Source of the DNA: Sphingobacteriia bacterium 28-36-52
GTDB lineage: Bacteria; Bacteroidota; Bacteroidia; Chitinophagales; Chitinophagaceae
Direction: 5' to 3'
Assembly: GCA_002281575.1 (NCBI GenBank)
Contig: NCGN01000013.1
Location: 107,305 to 171,304 of the forward strand
DNA length: 64,000 nt
Each line of letters starts with the position of its first letter. The first letter of the stretch is position 1. A program made the translations under genes and the position numbers. Under the pieces are notes generated by a model. It was not told the DNA's origin. It searched no databases and worked only from the letters and a program-made list of their open reading frames with translations. Below, piece after piece: positions 16,154 through 25,770 of this stretch.

Positions 16154-17239
16154 ATGGAACAGACCTTACAGCAAGCAGCTAGTATTAACAAGGTGCTTGC
16201 AAAAAGACCATTAATTATTTCCGGACCTTGCAGTGCGGAAACAGAAGAGCAAATTTTAGCAACTGCTAGCCAGCTTGCCGCAACTGGAAAAGTAGATATT
16301 TTGCGAGCAGGTATTTGGAAACCTAGAACCAGACCTGGAAGTTTTGAAGGGGTTGGAACAAAGGGCTTGCCTTGGTTGCAAAAAGCGAAAGAGTTAACTG
16401 GGTTACCCGTAGCAGTAGAAGTAGCAACTGGTAAGCAGGTTGAAGATGCTTTGCATTTTGGTGTAGACGTTTTGTGGATTGGCGCCAGAACAACGGTGAA
16501 TCCATTTAGCGTTCAGGATGTTGCAGATGCTTTAAAGGGAGTGGATGTTCCAGTTTTGATTAAGAACCCAATTAATCCAGATTTAGAACTATGGATTGGG
16601 GCTGCTGAGCGTGTTGCAAAAGCAGGAATTAAAAATATTGGTTTAATTCATAGAGGGTTTAGTTCATATGGCAATACCGAATACCGTAATGCACCAATGT
16701 GGCACTTAGCTATAGAAATGAAGCGCAGGTTTCCTGAAATGATTATGATTAATGATCCTTCCCATATTTGTGGTAGAAGAGACATTCTACAGGAAGTTGC
16801 GCAAAAAGCCATTGACTTAGATTTTGATGGATTAATTATAGAAAGTCATATTGATCCAGATAATGCATGGAGTGATGCCAAACAGCAAATTACACCTGCA
16901 GTTTTAGGGTCAATGATGGATACCATGATTTGGCGTAAAGAAGACATCATTTCTGAGGAGTTACATATTCAGATGGATAAAATGCGTGCACAAATTAACC
17001 AGTTAGACGATGAGCTTTTGCAATTGTTAGGACAGCGAATGAAAGTGGCCGATAAAATTGGACAGTATAAAAAAGACAACAATATTACCATTTTGCAAAC
17101 CAATCGTTGGAATGCTATTTTAGAGCGTGCTTTTGTAAAAGGAGGGCAGCTTGGTCTTAGCCAAGAATTTATCACTAAGTATTTTGATGCGGTACATATG
17201 GAAAGTATCAACCATCAAAATAAGATTATGAATTCATAG
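16154..17239 (+). CDS. bifunctional DAHP synthase / chorismate mutase
   Basis: Residues about 15-260 form a type I-beta (KDPG-like) 3-deoxy-7-phosphoheptulonate synthase (SGPCSAETEEQI, RAGIWKPRTRPGSFEG, LIHRGFSSYG, NDPSHICGRR). Residues about 270-355 are an AroQ-type chorismate mutase helix bundle (MRAQINQLDDELLQLLGQRM). The protein therefore joins the first shikimate step to the branch point step, and chorismate or prephenate could exert feedback through the mutase domain. This fusion order is typical of Bacteroidota. Confidence 0.95.
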   Translation: MEQTLQQAASINKVLAKRPLIISGPCSAETEEQILATASQLAATGKVDILRAGIWKPRTRPGSFEGVGTKGLPWLQKAKELTGLPVAVEVATGKQVEDALHFGVDVLWIGARTTVNPFSVQDVADALKGVDVPVLIKNPINPDLELWIGAAERVAKAGIKNIGLIHRGFSSYGNTEYRNAPMWHLAIEMKRRFPEMIMINDPSHICGRRDILQEVAQKAIDLDFDGLIIESHIDPDNAWSDAKQQITPAVLGSMMDTMIWRKEDIISEELHIQMDKMRAQINQLDDELLQLLGQRMKVADKIGQYKKDNNITILQTNRWNAILERAFVKGGQLGLSQEFITKYFDAVHMESINHQNKIMNS

Positions 17240-17240
17240 T

Positions 17241-18260
17241 ATGCAGAAGAAGCGTTTTTTATTCTCTGGAAAAGAGACCCTTTTTTATTTTGATGCCGCG
17301 TTTGGTTTGTTAGAAAAAATTGTTTCAAAAGAGAAAGCGATTATTGTAACAGATGAAAATTTGTTTCAAGCACACAAAAGAAAATTAAAGGGATTTAATA
17401 CTATTGTGTTAAATCCAGGAGAGCAATTTAAGGTTCAACAAACAGTTGATGTAATTATTGACCAGCTGATTTTATTGGGTGCCGATAGGCAAACTACCTT
17501 AATTGGTTTTGGAGGCGGTGTCATTACAGATATAACAGGATATGTTGCAGGAATTTATATGCGAGGGGTAGAAGTAGGATATATTCCAACTTCTTTGCTT
17601 GCAATGGTAGATGCTGCTATAGGTGGCAAAAACGGAATTGATGTAGGGGTGTATAAAAATATGGTTGGATTAATTAGGCAGCCATCTTTTCTAATTTATG
17701 ATTACAGTTTACTAAAAACATTGCCTTTACAAGAATGGAAAAATGGATTTGCAGAAATCATTAAACATGCTTGCATTAAGGATCAAAAAATGTTTGAAGA
17801 ATTAGAACAAAATAGCATTCCCAAGTATAAAAAAAATCCTGTGTTACTTGCAAAGTTGATTATGCGCAATGCTTTGATAAAAATAAAAGTTGTGCAAAAG
17901 GATGAATTTGAAAAGGGGGATCGAAAGCTGTTGAATTTTGGTCATACCCTGGGTCATGCAATTGAAAATATGTATCAATTAAGTCATGGCGAAGCCATAA
18001 GCATTGGAATGACTTATGCGTCATTAATGTCTCAGCAACTAAAGTTTTATAAAGAAGCGGATAGGGTTATACGGTTATTGCATAGTTATGGGTTACCGAC
18101 TGTTGCTGATTTTGATGCAAAGAAGGCTTTTGGAGTTTTATTAAAAGATAAAAAACGTCAAGACGATTCAATCAATTATATTCTGTTGCAAAAAACTGGT
18201 AAAGGGGTTATACAACCTTTGTTACTTGTGCAATTACAAGAAATTTTTAAACAATTTTAA
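17241..18260 (+). CDS. aroB: 3-dehydroquinate synthase
   Basis: The enzyme cyclises DAHP to 3-dehydroquinate using NAD and a divalent metal. The 339-residue protein shows GFGGGVITDITGYVAGIYMRG (NAD loop, about 89-109), the SLLAMVDAAIGGKNGID substrate segment, and metal-binding EIIKHA and GHTLGHAIE motifs. It begins 1 base after the preceding stop codon, implying co-translation. Confidence 0.96.
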   Translation: MQKKRFLFSGKETLFYFDAAFGLLEKIVSKEKAIIVTDENLFQAHKRKLKGFNTIVLNPGEQFKVQQTVDVIIDQLILLGADRQTTLIGFGGGVITDITGYVAGIYMRGVEVGYIPTSLLAMVDAAIGGKNGIDVGVYKNMVGLIRQPSFLIYDYSLLKTLPLQEWKNGFAEIIKHACIKDQKMFEELEQNSIPKYKKNPVLLAKLIMRNALIKIKVVQKDEFEKGDRKLLNFGHTLGHAIENMYQLSHGEAISIGMTYASLMSQQLKFYKEADRVIRLLHSYGLPTVADFDAKKAFGVLLKDKKRQDDSINYILLQKTGKGVIQPLLLVQLQEIFKQF

Positions 18261-18277
18261 TATTCCAATTTGTACTG

Positions 18278-19573
18278 ATGATTGCAATCATTCATCCTAC
18301 TAATATACAAGGTACTTTACATGCTAATGCAAGTAAAAGCTCAATGCAGAGAGCTTGTGCTGCAGCATTGCTGCATCATGGGAGAAGCCATATTTTAAAT
18401 GCAGGAGACAGTTTTGATGATTTGGCAGCAATTGAAATGATACAAAAATTAGGTGCTGTTGTTACAAAGACTAATGATGGAAGTATTACAATTGAAAGTA
18501 AAGGTGTTTCTCCAATTTTGAATGAATTGAGTTGCGGAGAAAGTGGATTGGGAATAAGAATGTTTACTCCAATAGCAGCTTTAAGTTATGAAAGCATAAC
18601 AATTACAGGAACAGGAAGTTTGTTGAAGAGACCCATGCATTTTTTTGATGAAGTACTTCCACAGTTAAATGTCCAAATTAATTCGGCCAATGGATTTTTG
18701 CCCATTTCTATAAAAGGTCCTCTGAAGCCAACCAATATTAAGATTGATGGCTCTTTGAGTTCACAATTTTTAACTGGATTGTTAATGGCATTTGGAGCTG
18801 CTGAAGCAGATGGAATCACTATTGAAGTAAATGATTTAAAAAGTAGGCCATATATAGATCTTACTTTAAAAGTAATGGAGGCATTTGGAACAGTTGTTCG
18901 AAATGATGACTACAAAAATTTTGGGTTTTATAAAGCAGATCAAAAAGTTAAAAAGGAAAACATAGCGTACCAGGTAGAAGGGGATTGGAGTGGTGCTGCT
19001 TTTTTATTAGTAGCTGGCGCGGTTGCAGGAAGTATTACTGTTAAAGGATTGGATGTATTTTCTACACAGGCTGATAAAGCAATATTACAAGCATTAGCTG
19101 ATGCAGGAGCTGGCCTCTCTGTTCAAGAACACCAAATAGACGTGAGGTCGTTGCCTATGAAAGCTTTTCATTTCGATGCAACTGATTGTCCAGATTTGTT
19201 TCCCCCATTGGTAGCATTGGCCGCATTTTGTGATGGGACCACTGTAATAGAAGGGGTTCATAGGCTTGCCCATAAAGAAAGCAATCGTGGGATTACTTTG
19301 CAAAAAGAATTTGGTAAATTGGGTGTTGAAATAAAGTTGCAAGACAATTTAATGCTCATAACAGGATTAAGAAATGGAATGCAGTTTAATGCTATTCATT
19401 CAAATACTGTTCATTCTCATCACGATCATAGAATTGCCATGGCAGTAGCTGTAGCCGCATTGAATGCAAGTGGGCCAGTTACTATAAAAGATGCGGAAGC
19501 AATTAATAAGTCTTATCCTGCATTTTATGGTCATTTGCAACAATTGGGTGTTCGTGTAATAACTGAATTATAA
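18278..19573 (+). CDS. aroA: 3-phosphoshikimate 1-carboxyvinyltransferase (EPSP synthase)
   Basis: The 431-residue enzyme adds enolpyruvate to shikimate 3-phosphate. Visible features are the N-terminal ASKSSMQRA (residues about 14-22, with the substrate Lys/Ser/Arg), CGESGLGIRMF, GSLSSQFLTGLL, the DCPDLFPPL region and the C-terminal HRIAMAVAVAA. The N-terminal Ser-Ser in place of the common Ser-Asn-R-x-L motif is a noted divergence. It lies between aroB and aroC. Confidence 0.95.
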   Translation: MIAIIHPTNIQGTLHANASKSSMQRACAAALLHHGRSHILNAGDSFDDLAAIEMIQKLGAVVTKTNDGSITIESKGVSPILNELSCGESGLGIRMFTPIAALSYESITITGTGSLLKRPMHFFDEVLPQLNVQINSANGFLPISIKGPLKPTNIKIDGSLSSQFLTGLLMAFGAAEADGITIEVNDLKSRPYIDLTLKVMEAFGTVVRNDDYKNFGFYKADQKVKKENIAYQVEGDWSGAAFLLVAGAVAGSITVKGLDVFSTQADKAILQALADAGAGLSVQEHQIDVRSLPMKAFHFDATDCPDLFPPLVALAAFCDGTTVIEGVHRLAHKESNRGITLQKEFGKLGVEIKLQDNLMLITGLRNGMQFNAIHSNTVHSHHDHRIAMAVAVAALNASGPVTIKDAEAINKSYPAFYGHLQQLGVRVITEL

Positions 19574-19598
19574 AAACGTTTAAATACAAAACAGCAAG

Positions 19599-20597
19599 GT
19601 GAACGCATTTGGAAAGTTATTTAGTGTACAAATTTTTGGTGAATCTCATGGGGAATCCGTAGGATTAATCATTGACGGATGTCCTGCTGGTCTTCCCTTA
19701 TGTGTTGAAGATTTCATTGTTGATACCGAAAGAAGAAAAGGAGGTGTTCAAAAAGGAACAACACCTAGAAAAGAAGACGACTTGCCCATTTTTAAAAGTG
19801 GTTTATTCAATGGGAAAACAACAGGTGCGCCGTTGACTATTTTATTTGAAAATAATAACACTAGAAGCCAGGATTACGAAAAACATCGTTCCATACCAAG
19901 ACCAGGACATGCAGATTTTACTGCGCATATTAAATATGGAGGATTCGAAGATTTTAGAGGGGGTGGCCATTTTAGCGGTCGTTTAACAGTATGCTTGGTT
20001 GCAGCGGGAGTAATTGCAAAAAAGCTATTGGTGCAACATCATATTCAAGTTCATTCATCTATTAGCGAAATTGCTGGAGAATCAGACTTAGAAAAAGGAT
20101 TGCAAAAAGCGATTGATGCAAAAGACAGTGTGGGCGGTATAGTAGCTTGCACCGCATCAGGCCTGCCAATAGGGTTGGGGGAACATTTTTTTGATTCAGT
20201 TGAATCGCTCATTAGCCATGCAGTTTTTGCAATTCCTGCAGTTAAGGGGATTGAATTTGGGGCAGGATTTGCTGCAGCAAAAATGTATGGGTCTGAACAC
20301 AATGATGCCATTGAAAGTATTTCAGGTAAAACTATAACCAATTACGCAGGTGGGGTAGTTGGCGGAATCACTAATGGGAATGAATTGCTTTTTAGGGTTG
20401 CCATCAAGCCTACTTCTTCTACACCCAAAGCGCAAGTATCTTTAAACTGGGATAATAACCAACAAGAAAGTTTTTCAATAAAAGGAAGGCATGATTTGTG
20501 CATTGCTTTAAGGGTTCCTGTAATTTTAGAAGCAGTAACAGCAATAGTAATTACCGATCTAATGCTACAAGAACAGAAATTAAAAAGATTGATTTAA
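19599..20597 (+). CDS. aroC: chorismate synthase
   Basis: This FMN-dependent enzyme makes chorismate from EPSP. The protein opens FGKLFSVQIFGESHGESVG, the family signature, and contains RPGHADFTAHIKYG and FRGGGHFSGRLT. The start is GTG at 19599-19601. The length of 332 residues is a little short compared with typical proteins of about 360. The operon has no aroE, aroK or dehydroquinase gene, so those steps are encoded elsewhere. Confidence 0.95.
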   Translation: MNAFGKLFSVQIFGESHGESVGLIIDGCPAGLPLCVEDFIVDTERRKGGVQKGTTPRKEDDLPIFKSGLFNGKTTGAPLTILFENNNTRSQDYEKHRSIPRPGHADFTAHIKYGGFEDFRGGGHFSGRLTVCLVAAGVIAKKLLVQHHIQVHSSISEIAGESDLEKGLQKAIDAKDSVGGIVACTASGLPIGLGEHFFDSVESLISHAVFAIPAVKGIEFGAGFAAAKMYGSEHNDAIESISGKTITNYAGGVVGGITNGNELLFRVAIKPTSSTPKAQVSLNWDNNQQESFSIKGRHDLCIALRVPVILEAVTAIVITDLMLQEQKLKRLI

Positions 20598-20598
20598 A

Positions 20599-20904
20599 AT
20601 GAACGGAGAATTTATATATCATATTACAACCCAAGAAAAATGGGATTTGGCCTTAAAACAAGGATTTTATGAGGCCGATACATTGGTGAAAGAAGGTTTC
20701 ATGCATTGTAGTACAGCTGATCAAGTAGCAGGTGTACTAGAAAGATATTATCAGGGAATAACTGGATTGGTGCAACTGACCATCCAAAAAGAAAAAGTAG
20801 AACGTCCCCTTGTTTTTGAATTAGCTGGCAATATTAATGAGGTATTTCCTCATATTCATGGCACCCTTAATTTGGATGCCGTAGTTGCAGTTACGCCTAT
20901 TTAG
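20599..20904 (+). CDS. DUF952 domain protein
   Basis: The 101-residue protein matches the DUF952 pattern: N-terminal YHITTQEKWDLAL, the conserved GFMHCSTADQV and the C-terminal EVFPHIHGTLNLDAVVAV. It begins 1 base after aroC and is probably the last gene of the aromatic operon. DUF952 proteins are small and possibly enzymatic (ADP-ribosyltransferase-like fold). Their role is unknown. Confidence 0.88.
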   Translation: MNGEFIYHITTQEKWDLALKQGFYEADTLVKEGFMHCSTADQVAGVLERYYQGITGLVQLTIQKEKVERPLVFELAGNINEVFPHIHGTLNLDAVVAVTPI

Positions 20905-20921
20905 TTTGTTATAAGTTATTG

Positions 20922-20962
20922 AAAATCAGCCTGTATATAGTATACATGGTTGATTTTTTTTA
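20922..20962 (+). terminator. intrinsic terminator of the aromatic operon
   Basis: An imperfect stem (AAAATCAGCC..GTATA with TATAC..GGTTGATTTT) around the TAG at 20938-20940 ends in a run of eight T. Confidence 0.75.
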
Positions 20963-21073
20963 TTTGAATCAATCTTCGGCATATAATTTGGCAATAGTGC
21001 AGAAAGTGCTAAGTCTATTCGGTGATTTTTTGTACCTTATAAATTGGCGCTATTGTTAACTTAAAGAAATTGA

Positions 21074-21556
21074 ATGCATATTCGAATCCTTTTTATTCTG
21101 GTGTTGTTTTTTGTTGGCAAAGTTCAAGGGCAAACTCAAACTGATTCAGTAATGTTTAATCCTGGTATGCCAGACAGTTTATTGTGGTCGTTAGATAGTG
21201 CTTTAAAAGCAGATGCAAATCTGGTTTTTACGGGAAAAGTGGTGTTAGGAATTGCTAGTTATTACAGTGGACGTTTTGAAGGTATTAAAACGGCTTCCGG
21301 AGAAAAATTTAGTAATAAAGCGTTTACTGGTGCGAGTAATAACCTTAAGCTGGGAACATGGGTGAAAGTGACCAATGTAAATAATGGGAAATGGGTTATT
21401 GTTAAGATAAACGATAAAATGCATCCTCGTATGAAGAAAAAGGGCAGGGTAATTGATTTAACCAGGGCTGCTGCTCAAAAATTGCAATTTTTGAATAAAG
21501 GATTAGCCAAGGTAAAACTAGAAGTTATAGAAACTCCTGAGGGGAAAAATAATTAA
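21074..21556 (+). CDS. RlpA-like septal ring / double-psi beta-barrel protein
   Basis: The 160-residue secreted protein has a signal peptide (IRILFILVLFFVGKVQG) and an RlpA-type double-psi beta-barrel (about 57-150), with GIASYYSGRFEGIKTASGE and the conserved RGRVIDLTRAAAQKL-like end. RlpA proteins are lytic transglycosylases or peptidoglycan-associated lipoproteins. No SPOR domain and no lipobox are visible, and the family His in the HKTLPFGT-like motif is replaced by NLKLGTWV here. It precedes the OmpA-like gene. Confidence 0.85.
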   Translation: MHIRILFILVLFFVGKVQGQTQTDSVMFNPGMPDSLLWSLDSALKADANLVFTGKVVLGIASYYSGRFEGIKTASGEKFSNKAFTGASNNLKLGTWVKVTNVNNGKWVIVKINDKMHPRMKKKGRVIDLTRAAAQKLQFLNKGLAKVKLEVIETPEGKNN

Positions 21557-21630
21557 AAGATAAAGTTATCATAATTTTAGAAAACCAATTTCTACATGTA
21601 TTTTTGCCATAAATTAACAAAAACCTGTTT

Positions 21631-22980
21631 ATGAAGAAATTTCTGTTTTCTTTGATCGTTGTTGGTTTGGCAACGGCTTCTTTTGCGCAAGCACCTACCA
21701 GCTACAAGAAAAGAGCCAGCTTAGGGGTTGCCTTTTTCTTAAATGATATGTACACTGCTGATAAAATCAGCAGAACTTCACTTTCTCGTATGCTTCAAAG
21801 TGGTGGATTTACCCCAATGAAGGAAATGAGTCCTGGCTTAAGTTTGCAATATTTTGAAGGCCTTTCTGAGCATGTAGACTTTATGGCTACATTATCTGGA
21901 ACTTATACCAAATACCCTTTTTATAGAAAATCTGGTATAGCTCCTTCTCGTAGAAGTCTTTTCTTATTAGAAGCAGACGCCAATCTGAATGTTAAATTAC
22001 TTTCAGATAAGTATGCTGTAGTTCCTTATTTAACATTCGGAGTTGGTGCTTCAATGTATACGGGAACTTATTTTGCTGCTCAGGGTAATACTGGTTTAGG
22101 ACTACAATTTAATCTTGGTGGAGAAACTTTCATCAATACCCAAATGTTGTATCGTCCAGCAATTTCTGGATTAGCAGTTAATCATACAGCTTATTCAGTA
22201 GGTATTGCTTCACCAATTAAGGATAAGCCAGCACCAGTTTTAGTTACCCCACCGCCGCCACCAGTTGTTGCTCCAGCACCAGTTGATACCGATAAAGATG
22301 GTATTAATGACAAAGATGACAAGTGTCCTACTGTTCCTGGTGTAGCTAAGTACAATGGTTGTCCTGTTCCAGATACTGATAAAGATGGTATCAACGACGA
22401 AAACGATAAGTGTCCTACCATTGCTGGAATTGCCAAATACAATGGTTGTCCTATTCCTGATACTGATAAAGATGGTGTTAATGATGAAGAAGATAAATGT
22501 CCTTCTGTTCCAGGATTAGCTCGTTACCAAGGTTGTCCTATTCCTGATACCGACGGTGATGGTGTTAATGATGAAGAAGACAAGTGTCCTAGCATTAAAG
22601 GAACTCGTGAAAATAATGGTTGTCCAGAATTGAAAGCAACTTACAATTTCGATAATAAGAAAATACAGTTTGTTTCTGGTTCTGCAGTATTAACCAAAGT
22701 ATCTAAAGTAGAGTTAAACAAAGTAGTTAAAGCGTTGAATGAGAATCCAACATTGAAACTTTTTGTAGAAGGTCATACAGATGCTTCTGGAAATGATAAA
22801 ATCAATAATCCATTGTCTTTGAAGCGTGCAAATGCAGTTAAAGAATACTTAGTAGCTCAAAAAATTGATGCTGCAAGACTTACTGCTGAAGGCTTTGGAA
22901 GTAGCCAGCCAATTTCAGATAATAAAACTGCGAAAGGTAAAGCACTTAATAGAAGAGTAGACTTTAAAGTTCAAGAGTAA
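21631..22980 (+). CDS. OmpA family outer-membrane protein with thrombospondin type 3 repeats
   Basis: The 449-residue protein has a signal peptide (ending SFAQ), an N-terminal beta-barrel of about 180 residues, a proline-rich hinge (PPPPPVVAPAP), four calcium-binding TSP3 repeats (DTDKDGINDKDDKCP type, residues about 219-334) and a C-terminal OmpA peptidoglycan-binding domain (FVEGHTDASG, LNRRVDFKV). It should tie the outer membrane to the cell wall. A TATTTTTG box (21599-21606) lies upstream, and a strong terminator follows. Confidence 0.95.
   Translation: MKKFLFSLIVVGLATASFAQAPTSYKKRASLGVAFFLNDMYTADKISRTSLSRMLQSGGFTPMKEMSPGLSLQYFEGLSEHVDFMATLSGTYTKYPFYRKSGIAPSRRSLFLLEADANLNVKLLSDKYAVVPYLTFGVGASMYTGTYFAAQGNTGLGLQFNLGGETFINTQMLYRPAISGLAVNHTAYSVGIASPIKDKPAPVLVTPPPPPVVAPAPVDTDKDGINDKDDKCPTVPGVAKYNGCPVPDTDKDGINDENDKCPTIAGIAKYNGCPIPDTDKDGVNDEEDKCPSVPGLARYQGCPIPDTDGDGVNDEEDKCPSIKGTRENNGCPELKATYNFDNKKIQFVSGSAVLTKVSKVELNKVVKALNENPTLKLFVEGHTDASGNDKINNPLSLKRANAVKEYLVAQKIDAARLTAEGFGSSQPISDNKTAKGKALNRRVDFKVQE
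22285..22632 (+). repeat. four tandem 87-base repeats encoding TSP3 units
   Basis: Four copies of a 29-codon unit beginning GATACNGATAAAGATGG and ending near GGTTGTCC run head to tail inside the OmpA-like gene. The copies differ at synonymous and a few replacement sites, so they are not recent perfect duplicates. Confidence 0.9.
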
Positions 22981-22999
22981 CTTTTGAATAAATAATATC

Positions 23000-23031
23000 A
23001 AAAAAGCCCCGATTAATCGGGGCTTTTTTTT
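23000..23031. terminator. bidirectional intrinsic terminator
   Basis: AAAAAGCCCCGATTAATCGGGGCTTTTT forms a long perfect stem with A and T tracts on both flanks, between convergent genes. Confidence 0.92.
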
Positions 23032-23089
23032 GCCTTATGTCTGGTCCTGAAAAAAGTATAGCATAAAATGCTATTAGTTAATTTCTATT

Positions 23090-23719
23090 TTAATGAATCC
23101 GATCGCCCCTTATTTCAAGGTGTTTCATGATTTCTATTTCGTGGGCAAGCCATTCTTTCCATCTTGCTCTTACTTTTGTTTTGGGTATATACAATTCGGC
23201 AAGAGTAATAAATAAAGTGTAATGGCCTGCTTCACTCTCCATAAATTTTCTATAGAACTTTCTTAAATAAGCATCTTCTAAACCTTCACTTAAGCGTTTA
23301 AATCGTTCACAACTTCTTGCTTCAATTAATGCCATAGTGAGTAATTGATCTAATAGCCTGTCTTCTATATGCCCTCCTTTGTGTTGAAAAATCAGTAATT
23401 GATTTACATATTCATCTTTTCTTTGTTTACCCAAAGCAAGCGCTCTTTTATTCAGTTCTGCCAATACGGCTCTAAAATGGCCCCATTCTTCAGTTACAAT
23501 TGGAGATAGCGCTTCTACTAATTCTTTTCTATCAGAATATCTTTGTATGTAAGAAATGCAAGTTAAAGCCGCTTTTTGCTCACAGTATGCATGATCTGTT
23601 AAAATTGCTTCTATGGAAATGCTTGCTAAATTAACCCATCTTGGATCGGTTGGTAATTGTAAGCCAAGGATATTCTTTGTATGTATTGAAAGGTTTTCGG
23701 TCATATTATTTAGGGTCAT
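23090..23719 (-). CDS. miaE: tRNA-(ms2io6A)-hydroxylase
   Basis: MiaE hydroxylates the isopentenyl group of (ms2)i6A at tRNA position 37 using a ferritin-like diiron centre. The 209-residue protein shows the ligand motifs in order: EAILTDHAYCEQKAA, EEWGHF (ExxH), EARSCERF and ESEAGHY (ExxH). The ATG overlaps the upstream stop as ATGA, implying coupling. A second ATG five codons in is possible. MiaA, which makes the substrate base, is also encoded in this window at 46.3 kb. Confidence 0.93.
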   Translation of the reverse strand: MTLNNMTENLSIHTKNILGLQLPTDPRWVNLASISIEAILTDHAYCEQKAALTCISYIQRYSDRKELVEALSPIVTEEWGHFRAVLAELNKRALALGKQRKDEYVNQLLIFQHKGGHIEDRLLDQLLTMALIEARSCERFKRLSEGLEDAYLRKFYRKFMESEAGHYTLFITLAELYIPKTKVRARWKEWLAHEIEIMKHLEIRGDRIH

Positions 23720-24912
23720 TGTTCAAAATAAGCAAGGCTTCCTCCAACCCAGTCTTTGTCTTGGTTGTATCTAACTCCAATCATTTTACCTTTACTTAAG
23801 CGGGCTAGATTGTTGGTTGCAACAGGCCTTTCATCTCCTTCTTTCCAAAAATAAAAAATTCTAATCTCTGCTTTGGCGGGTTCATTTGGGGTATTAATTA
23901 CTGCTGCATATTGAACCTTTTTTTGAAGGATCCAATTTTCTGGGTCTTTAACTAACTCTATATCTTTTGCTGTTACATCTATTACTACACCTTGACCTGC
24001 AAAAGAGAACAATGGTTTTAAAACGTAATTTTCCAAGTCTTGTGGAACTTCTTTCAGATCATTTAAAAACCAAGTAGTAGGAACATATGGGTGATGAATA
24101 AAGGGTAAAGTATATTTACTAATTCGGTAGAACCAATTTGGGTGGGGAACCCATTCAACATTTAATTCTTCGAAAAGTATTTTACCTTTCTCTTGTATGT
24201 CTTTTTTCTGTTGTTGTAAATCATCAAAAATAATCCTGTTATAAATACGTTTAATCTGAATTTTCTTATTGGCTTTAATATAGAAAAGGTCCTTTCCCTC
24301 TTTGATTAATTCAGTTAAACAAAGTACTGAAATGCCTGAATATTCAGCTGTAAAATAAAAGTCAATTTTTGTTTTTTGTTCATGTGGAAATAATTCTAAT
24401 AGTACTACTTCATCCGGAGAATATTGTCCAACAATTATTTCATTGAGTAATGAAGTGTATGATTCTGCTGTAAAACCATTTAAGTAACAACTGTAGTTTG
24501 CTGGTATTTGATATTGTTTTCTGCAGATTTGATCTTGCCATATTTGATATGCAAATAAAGTTGGGAATCCTTGCATTTCAATTAGTTGTGGTTCCAATTC
24601 GCCCCGTTCATTTTCACATATGCCAAAGTCAAAAGCAATAAAATGAGTATGTTCATTTTGATTGGGAACCAAAACATTAGATGGGATTGAATTATTAGTT
24701 AATTCAATGAAGTTGGGTTGTATAATCAAGTCTACAATAGACTCGCAAGCTGAAAGTATTTTTTCTTTAAAAATTTTATCAATAAACACAGGTGTTTCTG
24801 CAACCCTAAATTCTATTGCGTCTTTAAATTTTTCATTTAGTAATGCAAGGTATTGTTGATACCCAGCATCAGTAAATGTTTCATTGAACTGTTTTCTGAT
24901 AGCAGGAACCAT
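23716..24912 (-). CDS. ATP-grasp-like hypothetical protein
   Basis: The 398-residue cytosolic protein has no confident family name. Its C-terminal third looks like an ATP-grasp ligase: YVLKPLFSFAGQGVVIDV (ATP-binding lysine and glycine loop, about 292-309), KAEIRIFYFW and NNLARLSKGKMIGVRYN (metal/ATP end motif). The N-terminal part contains FGICENERGELEPQLIEMQGFP, similar to the substrate region of glutathionylspermidine-synthase-like ligases. It sits between a glutamine-amidotransferase-like gene and miaE, with a 4-base overlap to miaE. A carboxylate-amine ligase role is inferred. Confidence 0.7.
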   Translation of the reverse strand: MVPAIRKQFNETFTDAGYQQYLALLNEKFKDAIEFRVAETPVFIDKIFKEKILSACESIVDLIIQPNFIELTNNSIPSNVLVPNQNEHTHFIAFDFGICENERGELEPQLIEMQGFPTLFAYQIWQDQICRKQYQIPANYSCYLNGFTAESYTSLLNEIIVGQYSPDEVVLLELFPHEQKTKIDFYFTAEYSGISVLCLTELIKEGKDLFYIKANKKIQIKRIYNRIIFDDLQQQKKDIQEKGKILFEELNVEWVPHPNWFYRISKYTLPFIHHPYVPTTWFLNDLKEVPQDLENYVLKPLFSFAGQGVVIDVTAKDIELVKDPENWILQKKVQYAAVINTPNEPAKAEIRIFYFWKEGDERPVATNNLARLSKGKMIGVRYNQDKDWVGGSLAYFEQ

Positions 24913-24928
24913 AAAATTTTATTTTGAA

Positions 24929-25768
24929 CTAAAGTGTAACCAATTCTTTAGTGGCTTCATGTAGGAAGTTAGGAAGAATATGATTGTAGGTCCACATGAT
25001 TTTTCCAGGATCCATTAATTGTTCTACCATGCTTTCCCACTTTGCCAACCCATGTGCTTCAATTACAACATTCTTTTTGTCTTCCCTTTGTAAATACATG
25101 GCCATACCAATTGCATCTGCTTCTGGATGAAACTGTGTGCCCATGAAATAATCATTAAAACGAAGAGCCATTATGGCCCTCTCAAAAGGAACGTGTGGCC
25201 TGTTTTTTTCAATGGCTAAAATGGCTCCTCCCAATTTTCGGATTTTTTCGTGATTGGGTTCAATTACTTGGAAGTCTCTACTGTCAACGCAATAGAATGG
25301 GTCATGTAATCCATTAAATACCAATTCATGGTGGCCATCTTCCATCATATGTACCGGGAAAACACCAAAGGAGGTAGATTTTCGTTTACACACATTGCCA
25401 ATTTCATAATGCCTACACAGTAATTGAAAACTATGGCAAATAAAGAAAGCATTTTTCTTAGGGAAACAATCTGCACTATTATTCCATAGTTCAAGCTGTT
25501 TTAACCAATTAAAATAAGCTGCCTCCCATTCAGTATCAACTGTATCCAACGGAGAGCCAGGCCCCCCACTGGATATATATATATCATAGTCTAAATTGGG
25601 GACAGCTAAATGTTGACGAACATTAAATTCATATAAATGAATATGAATATTATTTTTAGAACTCCATTCGGCAATTATTGCTCTTATACAACGCATTCCT
25701 TCGTTAGCCTGACCTTCATAAAGGTCAAGTATGGCTACCTTGTAAGTTGTTTTACTGGGTGTTACCAT
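24929..25768 (-). CDS. class I glutamine amidotransferase-like protein
   Basis: The 279-residue GATase1-fold protein has the oxyanion SSGGPGSPLD (about 66-75), candidate nucleophile Cys111 (FFICHSFQLLC) and the His/Glu pair of MGTQFHPEAD. The nucleophile elbow reads F-I-C-H-S rather than the usual G-x-C-x-G, an unusual feature. It resembles GMP-synthase-type amidotransferase domains but has no synthetase domain. It lies between an M42 peptidase and an ATP-grasp-like gene, gaps 2 and 16 bases, so it may supply ammonia to, or hydrolyse a product of, that ligase. This is inference. Confidence 0.82.
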   Translation of the reverse strand: MVTPSKTTYKVAILDLYEGQANEGMRCIRAIIAEWSSKNNIHIHLYEFNVRQHLAVPNLDYDIYISSGGPGSPLDTVDTEWEAAYFNWLKQLELWNNSADCFPKKNAFFICHSFQLLCRHYEIGNVCKRKSTSFGVFPVHMMEDGHHELVFNGLHDPFYCVDSRDFQVIEPNHEKIRKLGGAILAIEKNRPHVPFERAIMALRFNDYFMGTQFHPEADAIGMAMYLQREDKKNVVIEAHGLAKWESMVEQLMDPGKIMWTYNHILPNFLHEATKELVTL

Positions 25769-25770
25769 GC

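Noticed and set aside
22285..22632. CRISPR-like repeat array
   Set aside because: The repeats are 87-base coding units inside an OmpA gene with no spacers.
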